Numbered from the stretch's first letter, positions 25,045 to 32,808 are shown. The stretch: 44,488 nucleotides of DNA from Streptomyces sp. ADI95-17 (GCF_003846175.1 NZ_ML123045.1:362029-406516); one strand, 5' to 3'. Translations and numbers: made by a program. Notes: generated by a model not told the origin, from the letters alone.

Positions 25045-25128
25045 GAATGGGCCCCCTGTTCGTACGAGATGTCGCTCGCCCCCTGACAAATCCCAGCGTA
25101 GGTGCTGGGGCTACGGTGTGCGGGGGGC

Positions 25129-25137
25129 TGTGGATAA
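25129..25137 (-). promoter_or_regulatory. DnaA-box-like site
   Basis: TGTGGATAA is the exact complement of the classical DnaA box TTATCCACA. It sits 17 bases before the small membrane protein start. A single box far from oriC could bind DnaA as a regulator or be coincidental. Confidence 0.35.
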
Positions 25138-25154
25138 CTGAGGAGACGCCCGAC

Positions 25155-25307
25155 ATGCCGCAAACCGTTGCTCTGCTCGCCGCCGCATCCGGGGACCAGG
25201 GGCCCGGCAACACGCTCCGTATCGTGCTGCTCGCCTCGCTCGTCGGAGCCGTGCTGCTCGGCTGGTTCCTGCTCCGCGGATACCGCAACGACGACGACAA
25301 CGACTGA
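25155..25307 (+). CDS. Tiny single-pass membrane protein
   Basis: 50 residues: a weakly hydrophobic start ([10 protein letters not shown]), a polar linker, one transmembrane helix ([18 protein letters not shown], about 23-40) and the acidic end [15 protein letters not shown] lies 9 bases before ATG 25155; a longer frame from 25047 lacks such a site. Divergent from the M48 gene and 84 bases ahead of a second small membrane protein on the same strand. Function unknown. Confidence 0.65.
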   Translation: MPQTVALLAAASGDQGPGNTLRIVLLASLVGAVLLGWFLLRGYRNDDDND

Positions 25308-25391
25308 GTCGGCGTGAGCGTGCCCGGGGGGCACGCATACGATGTGCGCGACGTCTTCCTTCCGACTCCCGATCGATAGGTCCTGCCGAAG

Positions 25392-25556
25392 ATGAGCCTC
25401 ACGAGCACCGCACACCAGCTGGTCACTCTCGCCTCCGAGGGCGGCGAGCACGGTGGCAACCACGAAAGCCTCAGCCCGTACGTGACCGGTGGCGGTGCGT
25501 TCATCGCGCTGCTGCTCCTGCTGTGGATCACCACCCGCTTCAACCGCGACCGCTGA
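25392..25556 (+). CDS. Second tiny single-pass membrane protein
   Basis: 54 residues: [17 protein letters not shown] at the N-terminus, one transmembrane helix ([13 protein letters not shown], about 36-48) and the basic end RFNRDR. TACGAT at 25338-25343 could be its -10, and ATAGGT lies upstream of the ATG. I recall a very similar protein just before nadD in other streptomycetes, which supports it as real. The basic tail contrasts with the acidic tail of the upstream small protein. Function unknown. Confidence 0.7.
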   Translation: MSLTSTAHQLVTLASEGGEHGGNHESLSPYVTGGGAFIALLLLLWITTRFNRDR

Positions 25557-25580
25557 AGCGAAGGCGAACAGCTGTGCCAG

Positions 25581-25586
25581 TAGGCT
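25581..25586 (+). promoter_or_regulatory. Candidate -10 box of nadD
   Basis: TAGGCT ends 8 bases before ATG 25595, compatible with a leaderless or near-leaderless nadD transcript. The -35 is weak. Confidence 0.4.
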
Positions 25587-25594
25587 CTGCACGC

Positions 25595-26212
25595 ATGGGA
25601 GAGCAGGAAGTGCCTACCGGCCGCGGAAAGCGCCGACTCGGCGTGATGGGCGGGACGTTTGACCCGATTCATCATGGACACCTGGTGGCGGCCAGCGAAG
25701 TGGCCGCCCAGTTCCACCTCGACGAGGTGATCTTCGTACCGACCGGGCAGCCGTGGCAGAAGAGCCACAAGCACGTCTCCCCGGCCGAGGACCGTTATCT
25801 GATGACGGTCATCGCGACGGCGTCCAACCCGCAGTTCTCGGTCAGCCGGAGCGACATCGACCGCAGCGGTCCCACGTACACCATCGATACGCTGCGGGAC
25901 CTGCGCGCGATCCACGGCGACGCGGACCTCTTCTTCATCACCGGTGCCGACGCGCTCTCCCAGATCCTCACCTGGCGGGACGCGGACGAGCTGTTCTCGC
26001 TCTCCCACTTCATCGGCGTGACGCGGCCGGGGCATGTGCTCACGGACGCCGGACTGCCGGAGGGCGGGGTCTCCCTCGTGGAGGTTCCCGCGCTCGCTAT
26101 CTCGTCCACGGACTGCCGTGAGAGGGTCGCGCAGGGGGATCCGGTCTGGTACCTGGTGCCGGACGGTGTGGTCCGCTACATCGACAAGCGCCAGCTGTAC
26201 CGCGGCGAATGA
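25595..26212 (+). CDS. nadD: Nicotinate-nucleotide adenylyltransferase
   Basis: Adenylates nicotinate mononucleotide to deamido-NAD in NAD synthesis. 205 residues: [15 protein letters not shown] near the N-terminus (T/HxGH nucleotidyltransferase site), [23 protein letters not shown] and the C-terminal [10 protein letters not shown] (ISSTxxR). ATG 25595 is chosen; a GTG at 25574 in frame with GAAGG upstream is an alternative and would add seven residues. The LCP gene follows after 19 bases, so the two are probably co-transcribed with rsfS. Confidence 0.95.
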   Translation: MGEQEVPTGRGKRRLGVMGGTFDPIHHGHLVAASEVAAQFHLDEVIFVPTGQPWQKSHKHVSPAEDRYLMTVIATASNPQFSVSRSDIDRSGPTYTIDTLRDLRAIHGDADLFFITGADALSQILTWRDADELFSLSHFIGVTRPGHVLTDAGLPEGGVSLVEVPALAISSTDCRERVAQGDPVWYLVPDGVVRYIDKRQLYRGE

Positions 26213-26231
26213 GCGACGCAGAGGGGCACCG

Positions 26232-28007
26232 GTGAACGACCGACAGAACGCGTACGACCCGTACTACCAGCAGCCGCAGATCATCGGCTACGACGAGTAC
26301 GGCCAGCCGGTGTACCAGCAGCCGCAGCAGGTTCCGCAGCAGCCGTACGACCCGTACGCGTCCCAGCAGCAGTCGCAACAGCCGCAACAGGCCGACCAGG
26401 GGTACGGATACGACCCGTACGCCCAGCCGCAGCAGCAGTCGCAGCAGCATGCGCAGCCGCAGTCGTACGACCCGTACGCTCCCCAGTCGCAGCAGCCACC
26501 CCAACAGCAGCACCCGCACCAGCCCCAGCAGCCGCAGCAGCAGGCGTACGGCGGCTATGACGGCTACGGCTACGACACCGGCCAGCAGCCTGCCGCGGCC
26601 GACACCACCCAGCAGTGGAACATCCCGCAGCAGACGGCCCCGCAGCCCGCCCCGCCGGCGCCTGCCGCCCCGACCTCGCCGGAGTCCGCCCCCGAGCCCG
26701 GCACCGGCGACGATCCGGACGCCGCCGTCCCAGGGCAGCGCCGCGCCGACCGGGACTACCGGACCGAGCAGTTCTCCTTCATCGAGGAGCCCGACGAGGA
26801 CTCCGAAGACGTCATCGACTGGCTGAAGTTCACCGAGAGCCGCAGCGAGCGGCGCGAGGAGGCACGGCGTCGCGGCCGCAACCGCATGGTCGCGCTGATA
26901 GTCGTGGTGGCCCTGATCGTGGTCGGCGGTGTCGGCTACCTCTGGTCCGCCGGAAAGATTCCGGGCCTGTCCGGCTCGGAGAAGGACAACACGGCATCGG
27001 CGGGCCCGCAGCAGCGGGACGTCATCGTGGTCCATCTGCACAACACCAAGAAGGGCGGCACCTCCACGGCGCTGCTCGTCGACAATGTGACGACCAAGCA
27101 GGGCACCACGGTCCTGCTCCCCAACTCTCTGGCGGTAGCCGACGACGGCGGAGCCACGACCACCCTCGGCAAGTCCGTCGACGACGACGGCACCACCGGC
27201 ACCCGCGAGTCCATCGACACCCTGCTCGGCACCCGGATCAGCGGTACGTGGCGGCTCGACACCCCGTACCTGGAGACCCTGGTCGACCTGGTCGGCAACA
27301 TCGAGGTCGACACCGACACGGAGGTGCCGGACGCGAAGAAGGGTGCCGCCCCCCTGGTGAAGAAGGGCGAGGCGCAGACCCTGAGCGGGCAGATGGCCGT
27401 CGCGTACGCCACCTACCGGGGGCCGGGCGAGGCCGAGACGAAGCAGCTCATGCGGTTCGGGGAGGTCATGCGGGGCGTTCTGCGGAAGCTCTCGGACGAC
27501 CCGAAGGCCGCCACGGTCACCGTGCAGACGCTGGGGCAGATCCTCGACCCGTCGCTCCCCGAGAAGGACCTGGCGGCCTCCCTGGCGAAACTCGCCGAGC
27601 ACGCCAAGGTCGGCGACTACAAGACGGCGATGCTGCCCGTCCAGGACGACGGATCACTCACCGACGCGGCCACCGAGAGCGTCGTCAAGGACATCCTGGG
27701 CGGCACGGTCAAGGCTCCGGCCGCGGACGCGGCGGTCCGGGTCGGTGTCAAGAACGGCACCGGGAACACGGACGGCACCGAGTCCGCGCGGATCAGGCTG
27801 ATCAACGGCGGCTACACCTTCGTCGGCGGCGGAACGGCCGGGACGGCGGCGACGTCCGAGGTCGTCTACAAGGCAGCGACGGACAAGGGGAAGGCGACGC
27901 AGGTCGCCAAGACCCTGGGCCTGCCGGTGGACGTGGTGAAGCAGGGCAAGCCCGCCGCGAACGCGGATGTGTCCGTCGTGCTCGGCCAGGACTACAAGAT
28001 CAAATAG
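26232..28007 (+). CDS. LytR/CpsA/Psr (LCP) family protein with Gln/Pro/Tyr-rich cytoplasmic domain
   Basis: 591 residues. Residues 1 to about 165 are Gln/Pro/Tyr-rich with repeated YDPYA-type units, followed by an acidic stretch. One transmembrane helix (about 219-241) leads to an outer LCP-like domain (about 255-480) and a C-terminal LytR_C domain (about 495-591, RVGVKNGTGNTDG...SVVLGQDYKIK). LCP enzymes attach wall glycopolymers to peptidoglycan from lipid carriers. Here the usual SxPRDT segment reads VLLPNSLAV and the NxAYxxGG segment is not seen, so key arginines appear replaced. By position (nadD - LCP - rsfS) it matches the S. coelicolor protein I recall as PdtA (SCO2578), reported to attach a wall polymer. 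GTG start with GAGGGG 5 bases upstream. Confidence 0.85.
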   Translation: MNDRQNAYDPYYQQPQIIGYDEYGQPVYQQPQQVPQQPYDPYASQQQSQQPQQADQGYGYDPYAQPQQQSQQHAQPQSYDPYAPQSQQPPQQQHPHQPQQPQQQAYGGYDGYGYDTGQQPAAADTTQQWNIPQQTAPQPAPPAPAAPTSPESAPEPGTGDDPDAAVPGQRRADRDYRTEQFSFIEEPDEDSEDVIDWLKFTESRSERREEARRRGRNRMVALIVVVALIVVGGVGYLWSAGKIPGLSGSEKDNTASAGPQQRDVIVVHLHNTKKGGTSTALLVDNVTTKQGTTVLLPNSLAVADDGGATTTLGKSVDDDGTTGTRESIDTLLGTRISGTWRLDTPYLETLVDLVGNIEVDTDTEVPDAKKGAAPLVKKGEAQTLSGQMAVAYATYRGPGEAETKQLMRFGEVMRGVLRKLSDDPKAATVTVQTLGQILDPSLPEKDLAASLAKLAEHAKVGDYKTAMLPVQDDGSLTDAATESVVKDILGGTVKAPAADAAVRVGVKNGTGNTDGTESARIRLINGGYTFVGGGTAGTAATSEVVYKAATDKGKATQVAKTLGLPVDVVKQGKPAANADVSVVLGQDYKIK

Positions 28008-28121
28008 TCGGCATCCGGCCGCTCGGATGATGTCGATCCGATCCGCGAACAATCGCTGCGTGGGCTGTCGGCGGTCCGTGAGACCCTAGAGGTTGACCTG
28101 ACCGCCGACGAAAGCCTGCTT

Positions 28122-28553
28122 GTGACCGCCACGGACCGCTCCATCGAGCTCATCAACGCCGCCGCTCAGGCGGCCGCCGACCGGCTCGCGCACGACATCA
28201 TTGCGTACGACGTCAGCGACGTGCTGTCGATCACGGACGCCTTCCTGCTGGCCTCGGCCCCCAACGACCGCCAGGTCAAGTCGATCGTCGACGAGATCGA
28301 GGAGCGGCTCCAGAAGGAGCTCGGGGCCAAGCCGGTACGCCGCGAGGGCGACCGCGACGCCCGCTGGATCCTGCTCGACTACGTCGACATCGTCATCCAC
28401 GTCCAGCACAGCGAGGAGCGGGTCTTCTACGCGCTGGAGCGCCTCTGGAAGGACTGCCCGGAGATCGCGCTTCCCGAGGACGCCGTCAAGACCCGCGGGA
28501 AGGCCGAGGAGCACGCCCGGCTCACCGGCAGCACGGAAGGTGAGCAGAGCTGA
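28122..28553 (+). CDS. rsfS: Ribosomal silencing factor RsfS (Iojap family)
   Basis: Binds uL14 and blocks subunit joining when nutrients are scarce. 143 residues: AADRLAHDIIAYDVSDVLSI, DAFLLASAPNDRQVKSI, RREGDRDARWILLDY and DIVIHVQHSEERVFYALERLW are the Iojap-domain signatures. GTG start with GAAAG upstream. The stop codon overlaps the apparent CTG start of the histidine phosphatase, so the two are translationally coupled. Confidence 0.95.
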   Translation: MTATDRSIELINAAAQAAADRLAHDIIAYDVSDVLSITDAFLLASAPNDRQVKSIVDEIEERLQKELGAKPVRREGDRDARWILLDYVDIVIHVQHSEERVFYALERLWKDCPEIALPEDAVKTRGKAEEHARLTGSTEGEQS

Positions 28554-29203
28554 ACCGCGGCGGAAGCGGCAGGGGCCGCAGGATCGTCCTCTGGCGCCAC
28601 GGCCAGACGGCATGGAATCTGGAGCGCAGGTTCCAGGGCTCCACGGACATCGCGCTCACCGACGCCGGAGTCGGGCAGGCCCAGCGGGCCGCCCGGCTGC
28701 TGGCCTCGCTGAAGCCGGACGCGATCGTCGCCTCCGATCTGCAGCGGGCGGCGGCCACCGCCGCCGAGCTCGCCGCGATCACCGGTCTCGAAGTCGCGCA
28801 CGACGCGGGGCTGCGCGAGACCTACGCGGGTGCCTGGCAGGGCCTCACCCATGAGGAGATCGTCGGGCAGTACGGCGAGCAGTACGCCGCCTGGAAGCGC
28901 GGCGAGCCCGTGCGCCGCGGCGGCGGTGAGCTGGAGACCGAGGTCGCCGACCGGGCCGCCCCGGTCGTCCTCGGACACGCCGACAAGCTGCCCGAGAACG
29001 GCACGCTGGTCGTGGTCAGCCACGGCGGCACCATCCGCACCACCATCGGCCGGCTGCTGGGCCTGGAGGCGCACCACTGGGAAGGGCTCGGCGGGCTCTC
29101 CAACTGCTGCTGGTCGGTGCTGGGCGAGGGCGCGCGCGGGTGGCGCCTGCTGGAGCACAACGCCGGCACGCTGCCCGAGCCGGTGCTCGGCGACGACACC
29201 TGA
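28550..29203 (+). CDS. Histidine phosphatase superfamily protein, apparent CTG start
   Basis: 217 residues, phosphoglycerate-mutase-like fold: WRHGQTAWN (RHG catalytic motif at residues 16-18), FQGSTDIALTDAG, SDLQRAAATA, a second catalytic region LRETYAGAWQG and VVSHGGTIRTT with the second catalytic His. The substrate is unknown. The reading frame is closed by a stop at 28541-28543, and no ATG, GTG or TTG occurs before the catalytic motif. The best start is CTG 28550, which overlaps the rsfS stop and has AAGG 9 bases upstream. The next standard start, GTG 28910, would delete the active site. Confidence 0.85.
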   Translation: MNRGGSGRGRRIVLWRHGQTAWNLERRFQGSTDIALTDAGVGQAQRAARLLASLKPDAIVASDLQRAAATAAELAAITGLEVAHDAGLRETYAGAWQGLTHEEIVGQYGEQYAAWKRGEPVRRGGGELETEVADRAAPVVLGHADKLPENGTLVVVSHGGTIRTTIGRLLGLEAHHWEGLGGLSNCCWSVLGEGARGWRLLEHNAGTLPEPVLGDDT

Positions 29204-29233
29204 GGACTGCCCCGCAGCCCCCGGCGGCCGGAT

Positions 29234-29263
29234 TTCACTTTCCGGCAGGTCACAGGCTAAAGT
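29234..29263 (+). promoter_or_regulatory. Promoter of the first tRNA-Ala
   Basis: TTCACT (29234-29239), 18-base spacer, TAAAGT (29258-29263); the tRNA begins 46 bases downstream. Confidence 0.55.
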
Positions 29264-29308
29264 TCTTCTTGTTCGCGGCGCGGAAACGCAGAGAAACACA
29301 CGAACAGC

Positions 29309-29381
29309 GGGGCTATAGCTCAGTTGGTAGAGCGCCTGCATGGCATGCAGGAGGTCAGGAGTTCAATTCTCCTTAGCTCCA
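29309..29381 (+). tRNA. tRNA-Ala (anticodon GGC)
   Basis: 73 bases forming a full cloverleaf: acceptor GGGGCTA/TAGCTCC with one G-T pair, D arm AGCTCAGTTGGTAGAGC, anticodon arm CCTGC-ATGGCAT-GCAGG giving GGC, T arm AGGAG-TTCAATT-CTCCT, discriminator A. The 3' CCA is not encoded. Identical to the copy at 32501-32573. Confidence 0.96.
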
Positions 29382-29386
29382 CAATC

Positions 29387-29420
29387 AGGATCCCGTCCCC
29401 GACAGGGGGCGGGATCTTTG
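29387..29420 (+). terminator. Terminator after the first tRNA-Ala
   Basis: GATCCCG (29389-29395) with CGGGATC (29410-29416), an inner CCCC/GGGG pairing, then TTT. Confidence 0.8.
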
Positions 29421-29462
29421 CATTCTGCCCCTGCGGCTTCCCTGCGGCTTCCCTGCGGCTCC

Positions 29463-30353
29463 TCATCTCTCCCGGTTCCGCCGCAACGCGGCGACCCGTT
29501 CCCCGCTCTCCTCGTCGGCCGGGGTGTACGCCACGATCCGGCACTCCGGCAGCCCATTGACGGACAACGACACCGAGGTCATCCGGATCTCCCCGGGCAA
29601 TGCCCAGTGCCGGAAGGTCTTCACCCGCGGTCCGGGCGGGGCGACGTTCCCACTGCGCCACAGCTCGGCGAAGTACGGACTGGCGGCCGAGAGCCGTTCG
29701 ACGAACGACTCCCAGGCGGGCTCGCCCGCGTGGCGCCCGTACGCGCCCCGCAGCGTGGCCACCATGATCGGCAGCTCCTGCGACCGGTGGACGACGGGAC
29801 AGGCGTCCTCGGACGCCGTGAACAGCGTCCACAGCACGTTGCGTATCCCCGTTCCCACGATCTCCGGGACGGCGAACAGATCGCGATAGGCGGGGTTGGT
29901 GGCCAGAATGTCGTATCTCGTGTTGTAGACCACGGCGGGATGCGGATCGAGCGCGTCGATGATCCCCTGGATCTCCGCCCCCACCTCGAAGACGTCGGAC
30001 TGCCTGCCGGGCACGCAGGCCACCTCCGCCAGGTGGTAGAGGTGTTCGCGCTCCGACGCGTCCAGCCGGAGCGTGCGCGCCACGGCGTCCAGCACCTGCG
30101 GTGACGCGTTGATGGGGCGGCCCTGTTCCAGCCAGGTGTACCAGGTGACGCCGACGCCGGAGAGCTGCGCGACCTCCTCGCGACGCAGGCCGGGGGTGCG
30201 GCGGCGCAGCCCGGGGGCCATGCCCACATCGGCGGGTGTCACCCGCGCCCGGCGATTGCGCAGAAACGCCGCGAGCTCCGGGCGCCGCCGGTGCCGGCTC
30301 GTCCTGGACGTCGTCCGTTCGCCCGTCCGGTCCGCCGCTTGATGTGTCGTCAC
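29463..30353 (-). CDS. XRE-family regulator with MmyB-like ligand-binding domain
   Basis: About 296 residues. The N-terminal helix-turn-helix includes LRREEVAQLSGVGVTWYTWLEQGR, the highly conserved signature of this actinobacterial group. The C-terminal MmyB-like (PAS-type) domain contains YNTRYDILATNPAYRDLF and the end segment ADEESGERVAALRR. Such proteins usually control a neighbouring oxidoreductase or exporter; here the divergent MFS gene is the obvious target. Start uncertain: GTG 30353 has a GGGGG stretch about 10 bases upstream; TTG 30386 and GTG 30362 are in-frame alternatives. Confidence 0.88.
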   Translation of the reverse strand: MTTHQAADRTGERTTSRTSRHRRRPELAAFLRNRRARVTPADVGMAPGLRRRTPGLRREEVAQLSGVGVTWYTWLEQGRPINASPQVLDAVARTLRLDASEREHLYHLAEVACVPGRQSDVFEVGAEIQGIIDALDPHPAVVYNTRYDILATNPAYRDLFAVPEIVGTGIRNVLWTLFTASEDACPVVHRSQELPIMVATLRGAYGRHAGEPAWESFVERLSAASPYFAELWRSGNVAPPGPRVKTFRHWALPGEIRMTSVSLSVNGLPECRIVAYTPADEESGERVAALRRNRER

Positions 30354-30464
30354 CGTTGCCACACCCCCATGTTCGGTGACCGGCAAGGGAGTTGCCAGGT
30401 GCTGTCGGTACCAGCATCAGCGGGCTCTCGTTACCCGTATTCGGCCGGGGCCAGGCTCGATGTC
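30354..30464. promoter_or_regulatory. Divergent control region between XRE regulator and MFS exporter
   Basis: 111 bases. TTGCCA near 30392 is the best -35-like hexamer toward the MFS gene, but its -10 (CATCAG at 17) is poor. GGTGCTGTCGGTACCAGCATC contains a loosely palindromic GGTGCT...AGCATC element that may be the regulator's operator. Confidence 0.35.
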
Positions 30465-31916
30465 ATGACGACGGCATCCGAAGCAACTCCACGTTCCGCA
30501 ACCAGTAAAGACTCCACCACTGACAACAGCTCCGGGAGAGTGCTCGCCCTGGTGCTCGCGGCCCAGTTCATGGCGCTGCTCGACATCTTCATCATCAACG
30601 TCGCCGCCCCGACGATCCGCAGCGAACTCCACGCCTCCGGCGCCGGGTTGCAGCTCGTCGTGGCCGGCTACACCATCACGTACGCGGTGCTGCTCATCAC
30701 CGGCGCCAGGCTCGGCGACCTGCTCGGACACGGCCGGGCCCATCTGACCGGGCTCGGCGTCTTCACCGCGGCCTCGCTGGCCTGCGGACTCGCCGCGGGA
30801 ACCGGGCAGCTGATCGCCTTCCGGCTGGTGCAGGGCGCGGCCGCGGCGGTGATGATTCCGCAGGTGCTCAGCCTCATCCAGCGCCACTTCACCGGCGAGG
30901 CACGGATCCGGGCGCTCGGCGCCTACAGCGCGGTGCTCGCCACCGGGGCGGCCGCCGGGCAGGTGCTCGGCGGGGTACTGGTCAGCGCCGATCTTTTCGG
31001 TGCGGGCTGGCGGCCGGTCTTCCTGGTCAACGTGCCCATCGGGCTCGTTCTGCTGGTGCTCGGCAGCCGTGTGCTGCCGCGCGAGCCGCGCACCGCGCCC
31101 GGCAGGGTCCAGGCCCGGGCCCGCGGCCTCGATCTGCCGGGGCTGGTACTGCTCGCCGCCGCCGTCACACTGCTCACCGTTCCCCTGGTGCTCGGGCAGG
31201 AGCTGGACTGGCCGGTCTGGTCCGGGTTCTGCATGGCCGCCTCCGTGGGGCTCTTCGCCGTTTTCGCGGCATACGAGTCGCGGCTGGCCGCGCGCGGTGG
31301 TGCGCCCCTGATCGCCCCCAGGGTCCTGCGCGTTCCCGGTATGGCCCGGGCGGCGCTGCGTATTCTCCTGGTGATGGCGATCAACGGCGGCTTCCTTTTT
31401 GCCATGACGCTGCACGTCCAGGGAGGTCTGGGCTGTTCGCCGCTGCGGGCGGGGCTGATGTTCGCGCCGACGGCGCTGGTGTTCGGCGTGGCCGGACTGA
31501 CCTGGCGGCGGTGGCCCGCCGGACTCCAAGGGGCCCTGGTGCCCGGCGGGTTCGTACTCGTGGCGGTCGCCTCCGTGGCCGTCGGACTCCTGATGCGTGG
31601 CGGCGGCGACGGCGGGCCCGTGCTGTACGCGGCCTTCGCGGTGATGGGTGTCGGCCTGGCACTGGGCTTCAGCCCCACCCTTACCAGGGCGCTGGCGGAC
31701 GTGCGTCCCAAGGACGCGGCCGACGCGAGTGGCGTACTGGTGACGGTCACCCAGCTCGGACAGCTGACCGGGGTCGCCGCGTTCGGCACGCTCTATCTCA
31801 ACCGCCTTGATGCGCAAGGGGTCCAGGGGTCGGGGCAGGCGTTGTGGGTGTGTGCCCTCGCGCTCTCCGTGGCCGCTGTGGCAGGTGCGGCGGCGGGGCT
31901 CGTACGACGTCGGTGA
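30465..31916 (+). CDS. MFS transporter, DHA2 (EmrB/QacA-like) drug exporter family
   Basis: 483 residues with about 14 hydrophobic segments. The first helix carries LAAQFMALLDIFIINVAAPTI, the DHA2 motif with Asp in helix 1; helix 2-3 has GARLGDLLGHGRAHLTG (motif A), and FRLVQGAAAAVMIPQ and GGVLVSADLFGAGWRPVFLVNVPIG (motif C/D2 region) follow. Drug:proton antiport is the family role; the substrate is unknown. ATG 30465 is chosen because the hydrophilic N-terminus is short. Probably controlled by the divergent XRE regulator. Confidence 0.9.
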   Translation: MTTASEATPRSATSKDSTTDNSSGRVLALVLAAQFMALLDIFIINVAAPTIRSELHASGAGLQLVVAGYTITYAVLLITGARLGDLLGHGRAHLTGLGVFTAASLACGLAAGTGQLIAFRLVQGAAAAVMIPQVLSLIQRHFTGEARIRALGAYSAVLATGAAAGQVLGGVLVSADLFGAGWRPVFLVNVPIGLVLLVLGSRVLPREPRTAPGRVQARARGLDLPGLVLLAAAVTLLTVPLVLGQELDWPVWSGFCMAASVGLFAVFAAYESRLAARGGAPLIAPRVLRVPGMARAALRILLVMAINGGFLFAMTLHVQGGLGCSPLRAGLMFAPTALVFGVAGLTWRRWPAGLQGALVPGGFVLVAVASVAVGLLMRGGGDGGPVLYAAFAVMGVGLALGFSPTLTRALADVRPKDAADASGVLVTVTQLGQLTGVAAFGTLYLNRLDAQGVQGSGQALWVCALALSVAAVAGAAAGLVRRR

Positions 31917-32008
31917 ATGGCTGGTTCTCCGGCGGGCTGCCCCTCTTGCGGGCTCATGGCAGAATCGGAGCGCCGGAGGGGGCGACGGACCGAACGGGAG
32001 GGAGCGCG

Positions 32009-32125
32009 ATGCCTGCGAGCCGCCACGAGGTCCCGGACCTGCTCCTTGTCCCCGGCTTCCGCGCAGCCCCCGAGAACGGCGGGACCTTCTTCATGTGCTC
32101 CGCCCGCGGCCAAAGCCGGAGCTGA
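32009..32125 (+). CDS. Small ORF of 38 residues with a strong ribosome-binding site
   Basis: Starts MPASRHEVPDLLLVPGF and ends MCSARGQSRS. GGGAGG lies 6 bases before the ATG, one of the best Shine-Dalgarno sequences in the window. The stop is 3 bases before the next ATG, suggesting coupling. No domain recognised; it could be a real small protein or a translated leader for the next gene. Confidence 0.5.
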   Translation: MPASRHEVPDLLLVPGFRAAPENGGTFFMCSARGQSRS

Positions 32126-32128
32126 CCC

Positions 32129-32362
32129 ATGGGTGCACACAGGCGGAAATGTGACTGGTGCGGCAGCGGTACGCCCATCGTCAGGGACATGGACCCGATC
32201 AATCCTGAGTACCAGTACTGGTGCGAGGAGTGCGCGCGGGCGCTGGTCATAAAAGGCGACCCGATCGAGACCTATCGGGAGCTGGAGGGGGAGCCGATCT
32301 ACGGTCGGCTGTTGGAGGAGCACTGCACGCTCAAACGCTTCTACTCCTTCGCCACGGCCTGA
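32129..32362 (+). CDS. Small Cys-rich (zinc-ribbon-like) protein
   Basis: 77 residues. Two cysteine pairs, CDWC (8-11) and CEEC (32-35), fit a small zinc-binding knuckle, with a later single Cys in EEHCTLKRFY. Composition is normal for a soluble protein. Function unknown; possibly nucleic-acid binding. ATG start with GGAG about 8 bases upstream. Confidence 0.7.
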   Translation: MGAHRRKCDWCGSGTPIVRDMDPINPEYQYWCEECARALVIKGDPIETYRELEGEPIYGRLLEEHCTLKRFYSFATA

Positions 32363-32407
32363 CCCCTCCGGCTCCGCCGGCCTCGGCCCAGGTGGCGCAG
32401 AACGGGT

Positions 32408-32435
32408 CAAATCGATACGGCCCGGAATCGATTTG
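32408..32435. repeat. Inverted repeat upstream of the second tRNA-Ala
   Basis: CAAATCGAT (32408-32416) and ATCGATTTG (32427-32435), 10-base spacer, in AT-richer DNA. It overlaps the tRNA promoter -35 and could terminate the upstream transcript or bind a regulator. Confidence 0.5.
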
Positions 32436-32462
32436 GTGGACTGGCGGGGTCACCGGTAATGT
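32433..32462 (+). promoter_or_regulatory. Promoter of the second tRNA-Ala
   Basis: TTGGTG (32433-32438), 18-base spacer, TAATGT (32457-32462); the tRNA begins 39 bases downstream. Confidence 0.6.
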
Positions 32463-32500
32463 TCTCGATGTCGCCAGGGAAACCGGGCAGAACGCGGCAC

Positions 32501-32573
32501 GGGGCTATAGCTCAGTTGGTAGAGCGCCTGCATGGCATGCAGGAGGTCAGGAGTTCAATTCTCCTTAGCTCCA
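32501..32573 (+). tRNA. tRNA-Ala (anticodon GGC), second identical copy
   Basis: Same 73-base cloverleaf as at 29309-29381; identity runs about 76 bases, one base before and two after the gene. It has its own promoter and terminator. CCA not encoded. Confidence 0.96.
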
Positions 32574-32584
32574 CAGTGAAGAAC

Positions 32585-32621
32585 GAGAAGCGGGTCACCC
32601 ACACAGGGTGGCCCGCTTCTC
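32585..32621 (+). terminator. Terminator after the second tRNA-Ala
   Basis: 16-bp stem with one G-T pair (32585-32600 with 32606-32621) and a 5-nt loop. Confidence 0.8.
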
Positions 32622-32757
32622 TCGTCCGTCTACCTGCCCGTCCTGCCCGACTGTCCGTCGTATGCCGATGCCGGAGAGCCGGAGTTCCGTCGTACGGCCG
32701 CTCACGCCGCCCTGTCCATGGTGCGGTCGCGCCCGGCCCGGCTCCGGGGCCGTGCGG

Positions 32758-32763
32758 TACCCT
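32758..32763 (+). promoter_or_regulatory. -10 box of the leuS leader
   Basis: TACCCT ends 6 bases before the ATG of the leader peptide, so the transcript should start at that ATG. The -35 is GC-rich and poor. Confidence 0.55.
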
Positions 32764-32769
32764 GACGCC

Positions 32770-32808
32770 ATGCGTGCCGTACGCCTTCTGCTTAGCGAGC
32801 CGCGCTGA
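32770..32808 (+). CDS. leuS leader peptide MRAVRLLLSEPR
   Basis: 12 codons plus stop. Codons 6-8 are CTT CTG CTT: three consecutive Leu codons, two of them the CTT codon that is rare in GC-rich streptomycetes. It appears leaderless. It is followed by a large hairpin and then an intrinsic terminator before leuS, the layout of ribosome-mediated transcription attenuation. Slow translation at Leu codons when Leu-tRNA is short should favour read-through into leuS. Confidence 0.75.
   Translation: MRAVRLLLSEPR

Noticed and set aside
29309..32573. Integrated genomic island using tRNA-Ala as attachment site
   Set aside because: No integrase, excisionase or partial tRNA copy; both tRNA genes are complete with their own promoters, so gene duplication is equally likely.
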